Below are positions 1-10,109 of a DNA stretch of 64,000 nucleotides, piece by piece. The DNA is from Lamellibrachia satsuma. Its lineage: Eukaryota; Annelida; Polychaeta; Sabellida; Siboglinidae. Where the stretch lies: positions 503,501 through 567,500 of the forward strand of contig BSQZ01000125.1 in assembly GCA_033239005.1 (NCBI GenBank), read 5' to 3'. Both the position numbers and the translations under genes were made by a program. Below the pieces are notes generated by a model. That model made no database searches and had not been told where the DNA came from. It saw nothing but the letters and a program-made list of their open reading frames with translations. The stretch's first letter is position 1. Every line of letters begins with the position of its first letter.

Positions 1-2372
1 AGTAGTTGTAACCCTACTACTAGACCTGGGGTTTATGAGGGCACAACAAGTAGTTGTAACCCTACTACTATACCTGGGGTTTATGAGGGCACAACAAGTA
101 GCTGTAACCCTACTACCAGACCTGGGGTTTATGAGGGCACAACAAGTAGCTGTAACCCTATTACAACTAGACCTGGGGTTTATGAGGGCACAACAAGTAG
201 CTGTAACCCTACTACTATACCTGGGGTTTATGAGGGCACAACAAGTAGCTGTAACCCTACTACTATACCTGGGGTTTATGAGGGCACAACAAGTAGCTGT
301 AATCCTACTACTAGACCTGGGGTTTATGAGGGCACAACAAGTAGCTGTAACCCTACTACCAGACCTGGGGTTTATGAGGGCACAACAAGTAGCTGTAACC
401 CTATTACAACTAGACCTGGGGTTTATGAGGGCACAACAAGTAGCTGTAACCCTACTACAACTAGACCTGGGGTTTATGAGGGCACAACAAGTAGTTGTAA
501 CCTTACAACTAGACCTGGGGTTTATGAGGGCACAACAAGTAGTTGTAACCCTACTACTAGACCTGGGGTTTATGAGGGCACAACAAGTAGTTGTAACCCT
601 ACAACTAGACCTGGGGTTTATGAGGGCACAACAAGTAGCTGTAACCCTACTACCAGACCTGGGGTTTATGAGGGCACAACAAGTAGCTGTAACCCTACTA
701 CTAGACCTGGGGTTTATGAGGGCACAACAAGTAGCTGTAACCCTACTACTAGACCTGGGGTTTATGAGGGCACAACAAGTAGCTGTAACCATATTACTAG
801 ACCTGGGGTTTATGAGGGCACAACAAGTAGCTGTAACCCTACAACTAGACCTGGGGTTTATGAGGGCACAACAAGTAGCTGTAACCCTACAACTAGACCT
901 GGGGTTTATGAGGGCATAACAAGTAGTTGTAACCCTACAACTAGACCTGGGGTTTATGAGGGCACAACAAGTAGCTGTAACCCTACTACTAGACCTGGGG
1001 TTTATGAGGGCACAACAAGTAGCTGTAACCCTACTACTAGACCTGGGGTTTATGAGGGCACAACAAGTAGTTGTAACCCTACAACTAGACCTGGGGTTTA
1101 TGAGGGCACAACAAGTAGCTGTAACCCTACAACTAGACCTGGGGTTTATGAGGGCACAACAAGTAGCTGTAACCCTACTACAACCAGACCTGGGGTTTAT
1201 GAGGGCACAACAAGTAGCTGTAACCCTACTACTAGACCTGGGGTTTATGAGGGCACAACAAGTAGTTGTAACCCTACAACTAGACCTGGGGTTTATGAGG
1301 GCACAAGTACTTGTAACCCTACAACTAGACCTGGGGTTTATGAGGGCACAACAAGTAGCTGTAACCCTACTACAACTAGACCTGGGGTTTATGAGGGCAC
1401 AACAAGTAGCTGTAACCCTACAACTAGACCTGGGGTTTATGAGGGCACAACAAGTAGTTGTAACCCTACTACTAGACCTGGGGTTTATGAGGGCACAACA
1501 AGTAGTTGTAACCCTACTACTAGACCTGGGGTTTATGAGGGCACAACAAGTAGCTGTAACCCTACTACATCTAGACCTGGGATTTATGAGGGCACAACAA
1601 GTAGCTGTAACCCTACTACAACTAGACCTGGGGTTTATGAGGGCACAACAAGTAGCTGTAGCCCTACTACTAGACCTGGGGTTTATGAGGGCACAACAAG
1701 TAGCTGTAACCCTACTACCAGACCTGGGGTTTATGAGGGCACAACAAGTAGCTGTAACCCTACTACAACCAGACCTGGGGTTTATGAGGGCACAACAAGT
1801 AGCTGTAACCCTACAACTAGACCTGGGGTTTATGAGGGCACAACAAGTAGTTGTAACCCTACTACTAGACCTGGGGTTTACGAGGGCACAACAAGTAGCT
1901 GTAACCCTACTACTAGACCTGGGGTTTATGAGGGCACAACAAGTAGCTGTAACCCTACTACAACTAGACCTGGGGTTTATGAGGGCACAACAAGTAGTTG
2001 TAACCCTACTACTAGACCTGGGGTTTATGAGGGCACAACAAGTAGCTGTAACCCTACTACTAGACCTGGGGTTTATGAGGGCACAACAAGTAGTTGTAAC
2101 CCTACTACTAGACCTGGGGTTTATGAGGGCACAACAAGTAGTTGTAACCCTACTACTAGACCTGGGGTTTATGAGGGCACAACAAGTAGCTGTAACCCTA
2201 CTACTAGACCTGGGGTTTATGAGGGCACAACAAGTAGTTGTAACCCTACAACTAGACCTGGGGTTTATGAGGGCACAACAAGTAGCTGTAACCCTACTAC
2301 TAGACCTGGGGTTTATGAGGGCGCAACAAGTAGTTGTAACCCTACAACTAGACCTGGGGTTTATGAAGGCAT
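1..2372 (+). repeat. 48-bp minisatellite, about 49 copies
   Basis: The unit has a 48-bp core with 45- and 51-bp variants, and its consensus includes GGTTTATGAGGGCACAACAA. The array runs off the left edge. Most units are multiples of three without a stop, so + strand frames of 294 and 472 codons appear, reading a 16-residue unit starting MRAQQVAVTLL. No coding signal other than the repeat is seen. Its position upstream of SART3 exons on the same strand suggests it lies in a SART3 intron. Confidence 0.95.
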
Positions 2373-2389
2373 AAGCCAAAGACATTGAG

Positions 2390-2475
2390 CAAGAACGATA
2401 ATAATGCCATCATGTACATAAGATAATAATGCCATCATGTACATAAGATAATAATGCCATCATGTACATAAGAAT
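2390..2475. repeat. 25-bp tandem repeat, about 3 copies
   Basis: Three near-identical copies of a unit containing AATGCCATCATGTACATAAG follow the 48-bp array directly. Confidence 0.9.
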
Positions 2476-3287
2476 ACAAACAGATCGTAATTTTTTTTAG
2501 CTATTTTTAGATACTTTTTCAAGCCATTTCAAATACAACATCTGTGATTGATTTCAATCCCTACACTGCCCACACCTTATGCTGTATTATAACACTAGAT
2601 TGACTGATTGACACTCTAATATTCAACTACAGTCAAACCTGCCTTTGTATACACATATCTATTGTGGACACCTGTCTAATGTTTATTAATTTATATAGCA
2701 CCAAATCTACACAACGATATTCTTTGGTGCTGTGGTCTATAATGGATACCTGTCTATTGTAAACAACTGTCTATAATGTACGTCTGTCCATAACCTATAC
2801 TTGTCTATAGCGGACAGATGGCCAGCATACACCTATGTTTATGACATACACCTTTGGTACCTGTCTGTAGCAGACCCTTGTCCATAGCGGACACCTGTCC
2901 ACAGGAGACACCTCCATAGATTGTGGACATAGGCAGTCTGATGGACAGTTCACAGATGACAGGTTGTGCCAGGCTGGTTGTGTATTGACAATCCTGGCAG
3001 TCAAGATGGGCCGCTGTGTTGATACCCAAGCCTTGGCTTCAGTCAGACATCAACACTAAAGGTGTTGGTCATCAACACAACATCGAAACTGCATAGGCAT
3101 TAATAATGCAATGCACCACCTAGTGAACATCGACGTAAGCAGTCATAATACAATGGTGCCACCTAGTGAACATCAACATAAGCAGTCATAATACAATGGT
3201 GCCACCTAGTGAGTGTCCAAATTAGACAGTCTTGATGTTGACCGTTATGTACAGCTATTACTGTTTCAACTGTTCTCTGACCACCAG
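2476..3287. other. SART3 intron with degenerate repeats
   Basis: No exon is recognised. From about 2640 to 2930 there is a decayed repeat of the type CTGTCTATAGCGGACACC. From about 3107 to 3212 a 43-bp unit (GTGCCACCTAGTGAACATC...) occurs about 2.5 times. The stretch ends in a pyrimidine-rich tract and the CCACCAG acceptor of the next exon. Confidence 0.6.
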
Positions 3288-3398
3288 CTTCCTGTCACTC
3301 CGGCCTTGAGGTTGGACCGCCAGCTGGTGGACGGCCGGCCAATGTACGTTTCTTTGTGTCAAGACAAGTCGGCCTCCACCGGTCAGTCAAAGTTCAAG
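3288..3398 (+). CDS. SART3: SART3 exon A (end of RRM1)
   Basis: SART3 (yeast Prp24 is the counterpart) binds U6 snRNA and helps U4/U6 re-anneal after splicing; it acts in the nucleus and Cajal bodies. This 111-bp exon encodes 37 residues, including VDGRPMYVSLCQDKS, which matches the family segment VEGRPMFVSPCVDKS at the end of RRM1. It starts after an AG preceded by a pyrimidine-rich tract and ends AAG|GTGAGG in phase 0, joining the next exon in frame. The upstream HAT repeats and RRM1 start are not in the window. The acceptor position is inferred and could differ by a few codons. Confidence 0.88.
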
Positions 3399-3904
3399 GT
3401 GAGGTCAAGGCCACCACTGCTGGTCACAGTCATTGATTATGTAAATCACAAGAATTAAGTAAACTTATGTTTGATTTTAGACTCATGTTCATTAACTATT
3501 AATTAGGTTTGCAATGGCCTCGTTTTACTTGAAATTCCTTTTTTATTTTTAGCTCTTTTGTCACTACCACTTATCTTTTGTCACTACCACGTATCTTCAA
3601 GTGCTTGAAATATATCTGTAATATCAAGCGTAGACACGAGAATAAAATGGGCACTCACATTTATGCCAAAAAGTTATATAAAAAGAAGTGCTTAAAATAA
3701 ATATGTATAGCCAGTGTAGAAAAAAATAACTCCATGTCTGGTGTATACGTCACATTGACATTTTATATGAGAATCGGTTAAATTGTTTTCAAGATATTGT
3801 AATATGTACAGCTATTGAACTTTCAGGGATAAATTTTTAAATATTAACACAGTTTTTTTCTCATCAAACCTCATATTTTTAGCCCATATACGTAGACACA
3901 CTCA
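3399..3904. other. SART3 intron, unique AT-rich part
   Basis: AT-rich sequence with no exon, RNA gene or long repeat that I recognise. A short duplication TCTTTTGTCACTACCAC lies near 3555-3590. Confidence 0.5.
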
Positions 3905-4440
3905 TACACTTGTGTACAAGCCACACACAGACATTTGTAGACAAGCCACACACAGAAACTTATGTACAAGACACACACAGACACATGTGTACAACCACAC
4001 ACAGACATGTATGTACAAGCCATACACAAACACTTGTATACAAGGCACACACAGACACTTGTGTACAAGCCACACACAGAAACGTGTACAAGACACACAC
4101 ACACATACATTTGTGTAAAACCACACACAGACACTTGTGTACAAGCCACACACATACACTTGTGTACAAGCCACACAGACACTTGTGTACAAGCCACACA
4201 CATACACTTGTGTACAAGCCACACACAGACACTTGTGTACAAGCCACACACAGACACTTGTGTACAAGCCACACTCAGACACTTGTGTACAAGCCACACA
4301 CATACACTTGTGTACAACCACACACAGACACTTGTGTACAACCACACACAGACACTTGTGTACAAGCCACACACAGACACTTGTGTACAACCACACACAG
4401 ACACTTGTGTACAACCACACACAGACACTTGTGTATACAC
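3905..4440. repeat. 24-25-bp CA-rich minisatellite, about 22 copies
   Basis: The unit is of the type CACACAGACACTTGTGTACA. The array fills the intron and reaches to within about 16 bp of the exon B acceptor; the last copy blends into the acceptor tract. Frames are open in several phases because the unit has few stop triplets, so the apparent long ORFs on both strands are artefacts. Confidence 0.93.
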
Positions 4441-4456
4441 AGGGAGACTTTTGCAG

Positions 4457-4546
4457 TATGCTACAGCATTAGAGAAGACCAAGGTGTTTGTCAAGGGTCT
4501 GCCATTCACCATCACTAGAGAGGCTGTGGAGACCATCTTTCAACAG
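4457..4546 (+). CDS. SART3: SART3 exon B (start of RRM2)
   Basis: This 90-bp exon encodes 30 residues. ALEKTKVFVKGLPF matches the family SLEKHKLFISGLPF; VFVKGL is the RNP2 strand of the second RNA recognition motif. The acceptor is CTTTTGCAG and the donor is CAG|GTGAAT. Both junctions are phase 0, so it joins exons A and C cleanly. A nearby upstream AG (ACACAG at about 4440) would break the frame, which is why this start was chosen. Confidence 0.92.
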
Positions 4547-4884
4547 GTGAATCATTGAGTGTCTGTCATTTCATAATCCCACAATATAATTGTGAGGGTT
4601 ACTCCTCAGTTGTAATGTTTCAATCATTTTGTTTCAGAATCATTTCACACAAAAAATCAATCTATTATCCACTACAACATGCTAGCTCATTTGTGCAATT
4701 TTTTGTATAAATCATCAGACAAACTATTCAAATATGTTTGACTGGATCCAATCAAAATTTGGCAAAAAAGGATAGAAGTTGTCTGGCTCTGTAGACAAGG
4801 CTGATGACACTTTCACAACTTACACAGTCTCATGATCAGTGTCAACTCTTGATGATGTTAGCTACAGTGTGTCCTCTTTTATTA
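4547..4884. other. SART3 intron, unique part
   Basis: Ordinary AT-rich intron sequence of about 340 bp. Nothing else is recognised in it. Confidence 0.5.
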
Positions 4885-7830
4885 AACCTACTGTGTCTAT
4901 TGCATCAACTATTCACACGACTGTGTCTATTTCATCAACTGTTCACACGACTGTGTCTATTTCATCAACTGTTCACATGACTGTGTCCATTGCATCAACT
5001 GTTCACATGACTGTGTCTATTGCATCAACTGTTCACACGACTGTGTCTATTTCATCAACTGTTCACACGACTGTGTCTGTTGCATCAACTGTTCACACGA
5101 CTGTGTCTATTGCATCAACTGTTCACACGACTGTGTCTGTTGCATCAACTGTTCACACGACTGTGTCCATTGCATCAACTGTTCACACGACTGTGTCTAT
5201 TGCATCAACTGTTCACACGACTGTGTCTATTTCGTCAACTGTTCACACGACTGTGTCTATTGCATCAACTGTTCACACGACTGTGTCTATTTTATCAACT
5301 GTTCACACGACTGTGTCCATTGCATCAACTGTTCACACGACTGTCTATTGCATCAACTGTTCACACGACTGTGTCTATTTCATCAACTGTTCACACGACT
5401 GTGTCTATTGCATCAACTGTTCACACGACTGTGTCTATTGCATCAACTGTTCACACGACTGTGTCTATTGCATCAACTGTTCACACGACTGTGTCCATTG
5501 CATCAACTGTTCACACGACTGTGTCTATTGCATCAACTGTTCACACGACTGTGTCTATTTCATCAACTGTTCACACGACTGTGTCTGTTGCATCAACTGT
5601 TCACACGACTGTGTCTGTTGCATCAACTGTTCACACGACTGTGTCTATTGCATCAACTGTTCACACGACTGTGTCTATTGCATCAACTGTTCACACGACT
5701 GTGTCTGTTGCATCAACTGCTCACACGACTGTGTCCATTGCATCAACTGTTCACACGACTGTGTCTATTTCATCAACTGTTCACACGACTGTGTCCATTG
5801 CATCAACTGTTCACACGACTGTGTCCATTGCATCAACTGTTCACACGACTGTGTCTGTTGCATCAACTGTTCACACGACTGTGTCTATTGCATCAACTGT
5901 TCACACGACTGTGTCTATTTCATCAACTGTTCACACGACTGTGTCTATTGCATCAACTGTTCACACGACTGTGTCTATTGCATCAATTGTTCACACGACT
6001 GTGTCTGTTGCATCAACTGCTCACACGACTGTGTCCATTGCATCAACTGTTCACACGACTGTGTCTATTTCATCAACTGTTCACACGACTGTGTCTATTG
6101 CATCAACTGTTCACACGACTGTGTCCATTGCATCAACTGTTCACACGACTGTGTCTATTGCATCAACTGTTCACACGACTGTGTCTATTTCATCAACTGT
6201 TCACACGACTGTGTCTGTTGCATCAACTGTTCACACGACTGTGTCTGTTGCATCAACTGTTCACACGACTGTGTCTATTGCATCAACTGTTCACACGACT
6301 GTGTCTATTGCATCAACTGTTCACACGACTGTGTCTGTTGCATCAACTGCTCACACGACTGTGTCCATTGCATCAACTGTTCACACGACTGTGTCTATTT
6401 CATCAACTGTTCACACGACTGTGTCCATTGCATCAACTGTTCACACGACTGTGTCCATTGCATCAACTGTTCACACGACTGTGTCTGTTGCATCAACTGT
6501 TCACACGACTGTGTCTATTGCATCAACTGTTCACACGACTGTGTCCATTGCATCAACTGTTCACACGACTGTGTCTGTTGCATCAACTGTTCACACAACT
6601 GTGTCTATTTCATCAACTGTTCACACGACTGTGTCCATTGCATCAACTGCTCACACGACTGTGTCTATTGCATCAACTGTTCACACGACTGTGTCCATTG
6701 CATCAACTGTTCACACGACTGTGTCTATTGCATCAACTGTTCACACGACTGTGTCCATTGCATCAACTGTTCACACGACTGTGTCTATTGCATCAACTGT
6801 TCACACAACTGTGTCTATTTCATCAACTGTTCACACGACTGTGTCTATTGCATCAAGTGTTCACACGACTGTGTCTATTGCATCAACTGTTCACACGACT
6901 ATGTCTATTTCATCAACTGTTCACATGACTGTGTCCATTGCATCAACTGTTCACACGACTGTGTCCATTGCATCAACTGTTCACACGACTGTGTCCATTG
7001 CATCAACTGTTCACACGACTGTGTCTGTTGCATCAACTGTTCACACGACTGTGTCTATTGCATCAACTGTTCACACGAATTTGTCCATTGCATCAACTGT
7101 TCACACGACTGTGTCTATTGCATCAACTGTTCACACGACTGTGTCTATTTCATCAACTGTTCACACGACTGTGTCTATTGCATCAACTGTTCACACGACT
7201 GTGTCTATTGCATCAACTGTTCACACGACTGTGTCTATTGCATCAACTGTTCACACGACTGTGTCTATTGCATCAATTGTTCACACGACTGTGTCTGTTG
7301 CATCAACTGTTCACACGACTGTGTCCATTGCATCAACTGTTCACACGACTGTGTCTATTTCATCAACTGTTCACACGACTGTGTCCATTGCATCAACTGT
7401 TCACATGACTGTGTCCATTGCATCAACTGTTCACACGACTGTGTCCATTGCATCAACTGTTCACACGACTATGTCTATTGCATCAACTGTTCACACGACT
7501 GTGTCTATTGCATCAACTGTTCACACGACTGTGTCTATTGCATCAACTGTTCACACGACTGTGTCTGTTGCATCAACTGCTCACACGACTGTCTGTTGCA
7601 TCAACTGCTCACACGACTGTGTCTATTGCATCAACTGTTCACACGACTGTGTCTATTGCATCAACTGTTCACACGACTGTGTCTGTTGCATCAACTGCTC
7701 ACACGACTGTGTCTGTTGCATCAACTGTTCACACGACTGTGTCTATTGCATCAACTGCTCACACGACTGTGTCTATTGCATCAACTGTTCACACGACTGT
7801 GTCTATTGCATCAACTGTTCACACACTACA
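4885..7830. repeat. 30-bp minisatellite, about 98 copies
   Basis: The unit is of the type ATTGCATCAACTGTTCACAC plus GACTGTGTCT, with few variants. The 30-bp length and lack of stops keep all three + frames open for hundreds of codons (up to about 1000). It lies wholly between SART3 exons B and C. The in-phase splicing of those exons and the lack of any other coding signal argue that it is intronic. Confidence 0.96.
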
Positions 7831-8065
7831 GATTTGAACATCAACAAAACTGATTTCAACATTTTGGAAATTCAAAGTATTGTTAAAATTTCATCAACTG
7901 GATTCACAGAATTCTATAAGCCTTACTTCTGTAGTAGCCTAGCAGCAACACTGCTGTCAGTCAATAACTACAGAAGCATTTTAATTAATTTTCTAAATCA
8001 ACTTTCATTTTACTGGAATATCTCAGATTACATGTGAAAAACTGTCTTAAGCATTCAAATCTTGG
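7831..8065. other. SART3 intron, short unique part
   Basis: Non-repetitive AT-rich sequence between two arrays. No feature is recognised. Confidence 0.45.
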
Positions 8066-8142
8066 TAGTTTCCATGGTTACGTGATGTAATGACTGTTGT
8101 TTCCATGGTCACATGATGTAATGACTGTTGTTTCCATGGCAG
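8066..8142 (+). repeat. 32-33-bp repeat ending in a splice acceptor, about 2.5 copies
   Basis: The motif GTTTCCATGGTCACATGATG is repeated and the last partial copy becomes the exon C acceptor (TGTTTCCATGGCAG). The polypyrimidine and acceptor region of this exon is therefore itself tandemly duplicated. Confidence 0.8.
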
Positions 8143-8226
8143 CACGGCAAGGTGAAGGACATTCGACTGGTGACCCACAAGAGCGGTAAATTCAAGGGAC
8201 TCGCCTACATTGAGTATGAAGACGAG
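8143..8226 (+). CDS. SART3: SART3 exon C (centre of RRM2)
   Basis: This 84-bp exon encodes 28 residues, HGKVKDIRLVTHKSG onward, ending in the RNP1 strand KGLAYIEY. It aligns with the family segment HGTVKDLRLVTNRAG and KGLAYVEYE. The acceptor is GGCAG, the donor is GAG|GTGGGT, and both junctions are phase 0. Confidence 0.94.
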
Positions 8227-8327
8227 GTGGGTGGAGGAACTGACCGGGTCAACTCAGGGGGAGATTGGTGGGTCACAGTCAGTGAAACTGAAATCTGTCA
8301 CTTCTTCAGGTGTCATGTCCAGGGTTG

Positions 8328-9060
8328 TTTGATTTAAATCATTTGATTTAAATCATTGATTTAAATCATGATTTAAATCACTCCAAAAAAAAATCATTGA
8401 TTTATGATTTTTTTACTTCCGATTTTTTTAATCACTGATTTATATGAAATAATTGTTTACAAGCATCAAGATCAACAAAGTTTTGTATGTTTTTAATACA
8501 AAACACAAAGTGTGCACACTTGTGTAGCTGTATTGACACCAGATAGCCTGATAGTCAAATATTTTATGACATTGTGTATGTTTAAGCTATTCCCTTTCTG
8601 AATGCAGTGAAGCCACACAAACTTGTCTTCAAGAGGAAGTATCTTTTCAAGTCAGAAGCCCTGAGTTAAAGTTCACTTAGAGCTTGTACTAGTTGTTACC
8701 AATTCAGTATGTTGACTCAATTTTTGAATACTGTACCAGTTTGTATTCTGGTTAGAGACCCTTAGAGTACACAGAGCCCTGGTCAGGTGCTAATCCACCC
8801 TATAGGCAAACAATAATTACCACTGCTACAGCCACAGACACACAGCATGCTTTCCTTTCCAAGACAGATTATGCAACTACAGGGGGTGAGGCCTTGTGGA
8901 CATTGCCTAATGTCTTTACATAAGCAAAAATCATGTACCCTCTGTTAAGACAAGAACACAAATCGATTTAAATAGAACACATTTGAAAGAGTTTATAAAT
9001 ATAAACATCTATATAAATGTCTATATACCAGATTTAAAAAAAATGCAAATAAATAAAAAT
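8328..9060. mobile_element. Putative small transposon, ATTTAAATC-rich end
   Basis: The left part (8332-8430) has overlapping copies of the palindromic word GATTTAAATCATGATTTAAATC-like sequence. The right part (about 8908-9060) matches, in reverse complement, the sequence at about 63690-63870, sharing for example CATGTACCCTCTGTTAAGAC. That makes it a dispersed repeat. No protein is encoded and the family is not identified. The middle (8460-8900) is unremarkable. Confidence 0.6.
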
Positions 9061-9061
9061 C

Positions 9062-9320
9062 CATGTGTCCTTCATGTCCTTTGTTTCCTTAATGGCCTTC
9101 ATATCCTTTGTGTCCTTCATGTCCTTTGTGTCCTTCATGTCCTTTATGTCCTTTGTTTCCTTAATGTCCTTCATGTTCTTTGTGTCCTTCATGTCCTTTG
9201 TGTCCTTTGTGTCCTTCGTGTACTTCATGTACTTCATGTCCTTTGTGTCCTTCATGTCTTTCGTGTCCTTTGTGTCCTTCATGTCCTTTGTGTCCTTCAT
9301 GTCCTTTGTGTCCTTTGATT
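9062..9320. repeat. 9/18-bp (TCCTTCATGTCCTTTGTG) array, about 14 copies
   Basis: Perfect to near-perfect tandem copies lie directly at the end of the dispersed element. Open frames on both strands here are artefacts of the unit length. Confidence 0.93.
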
Positions 9321-9932
9321 CTGTCAATAATTCTCTCAATTCCATCAGTAGTGTGTTTTCCAATCTGACTGTTTTTAAATATAAATTATGTCATAGAAAT
9401 GGTAACTGTTTTCTTGTTTTCAGTAATAGTATTTGCTCATTGGCAGCCATCATACTTTGGCATTTAAGCAACAGAACAGGAACATACACACACACACATG
9501 CATACACGCCCGCATGCACGCGCGCGCACACAGACGCACATGTATTACAATCTGCCAGCTGTAGTTTACAACATTTTGAAATGTGCCTCACATGCTCAGT
9601 GGCTTTGCCAGTGTTACAGTTGTAATGCTTCCTCTAGTGGGTAAGGCATGTGCATGTGATTTTAGAACAAAAACAATTAATTTGATCGTAATAAATTACA
9701 CTTGTCAATTACAGTGTTTACACACACACACACACATACGCAGTTTATGACAGCAGTATTTCAGATAAAATTCCTACAATTATGGTTAAATATAGTGTAA
9801 TAATTTATAGTTGATTATGATTGCAATTGTAACCAAACAATCCTTGTTGACACAAACAGAGCATGTCCCAGTATCAATGTCAACACTAGGCTGTAGGAAA
9901 CTGTTTATTTATTGTTGTTTATGTGTTGCTAG
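9321..9932. other. SART3 intron with CA/CG microsatellites
   Basis: A (CA)n stretch with an alternating CG tract lies at about 9484-9540 and another (CA)n at about 9719-9738. It ends in the exon D acceptor TGTTGCTAG. No gene is seen. Confidence 0.6.
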
Positions 9933-10078
9933 GCAACAGCTTCCCGCGCTGTGCTCAAGACAGACGGCCTGGTGATTGGTGAGCACACCATTGAGGTTGC
10001 CATTAGCAACCCACCTGCTCGGAAGCAGACCGCAGCCTCGTTTACCCCCAGCCTGGGAGGAGGGAAGAAGGCAACAGA
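9933..10078 (+). CDS. SART3: SART3 exon D (end of RRM2 and linker)
   Basis: The 146-bp exon encodes ATASRAVLKTDG, then EVAISNPPARK, matching the family IKVAISNPPQRK that closes RRM2, followed by a low-complexity linker. It starts in phase 0 after TTGCTAG and ends with two bases before GTAAGT (phase 2), which the next exon completes. Confidence 0.94.
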
Positions 10079-10109
10079 GTAAGTGGGTCATGGGATGTGG
10101 GCTCAGGGT

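Noticed and set aside
1..2372. CRISPR array
   Set aside because: The repeats are contiguous with no unique spacers, and the surroundings are eukaryotic genes with introns.
1..2372. Telomeric repeat tract because of the TAACCC words
   Set aside because: TAACCC occurs once per 48-bp unit, not in tandem, and host gene sequence follows.
3871..4558. Cys-rich peptide genes on either strand of the CA-rich array
   Set aside because: Composition artefact of CACACA/TGTGTG units; the true coding part here is only the SART3 exon at 4457-4546.
4839..8037. Open frames of about 1000 codons over the 30-bp array as a giant secreted or Cys-rich protein gene
   Set aside because: All three forward frames are open, as expected for a stop-free 30-bp unit, and the array lies inside a SART3 intron whose flanking exons join in phase.
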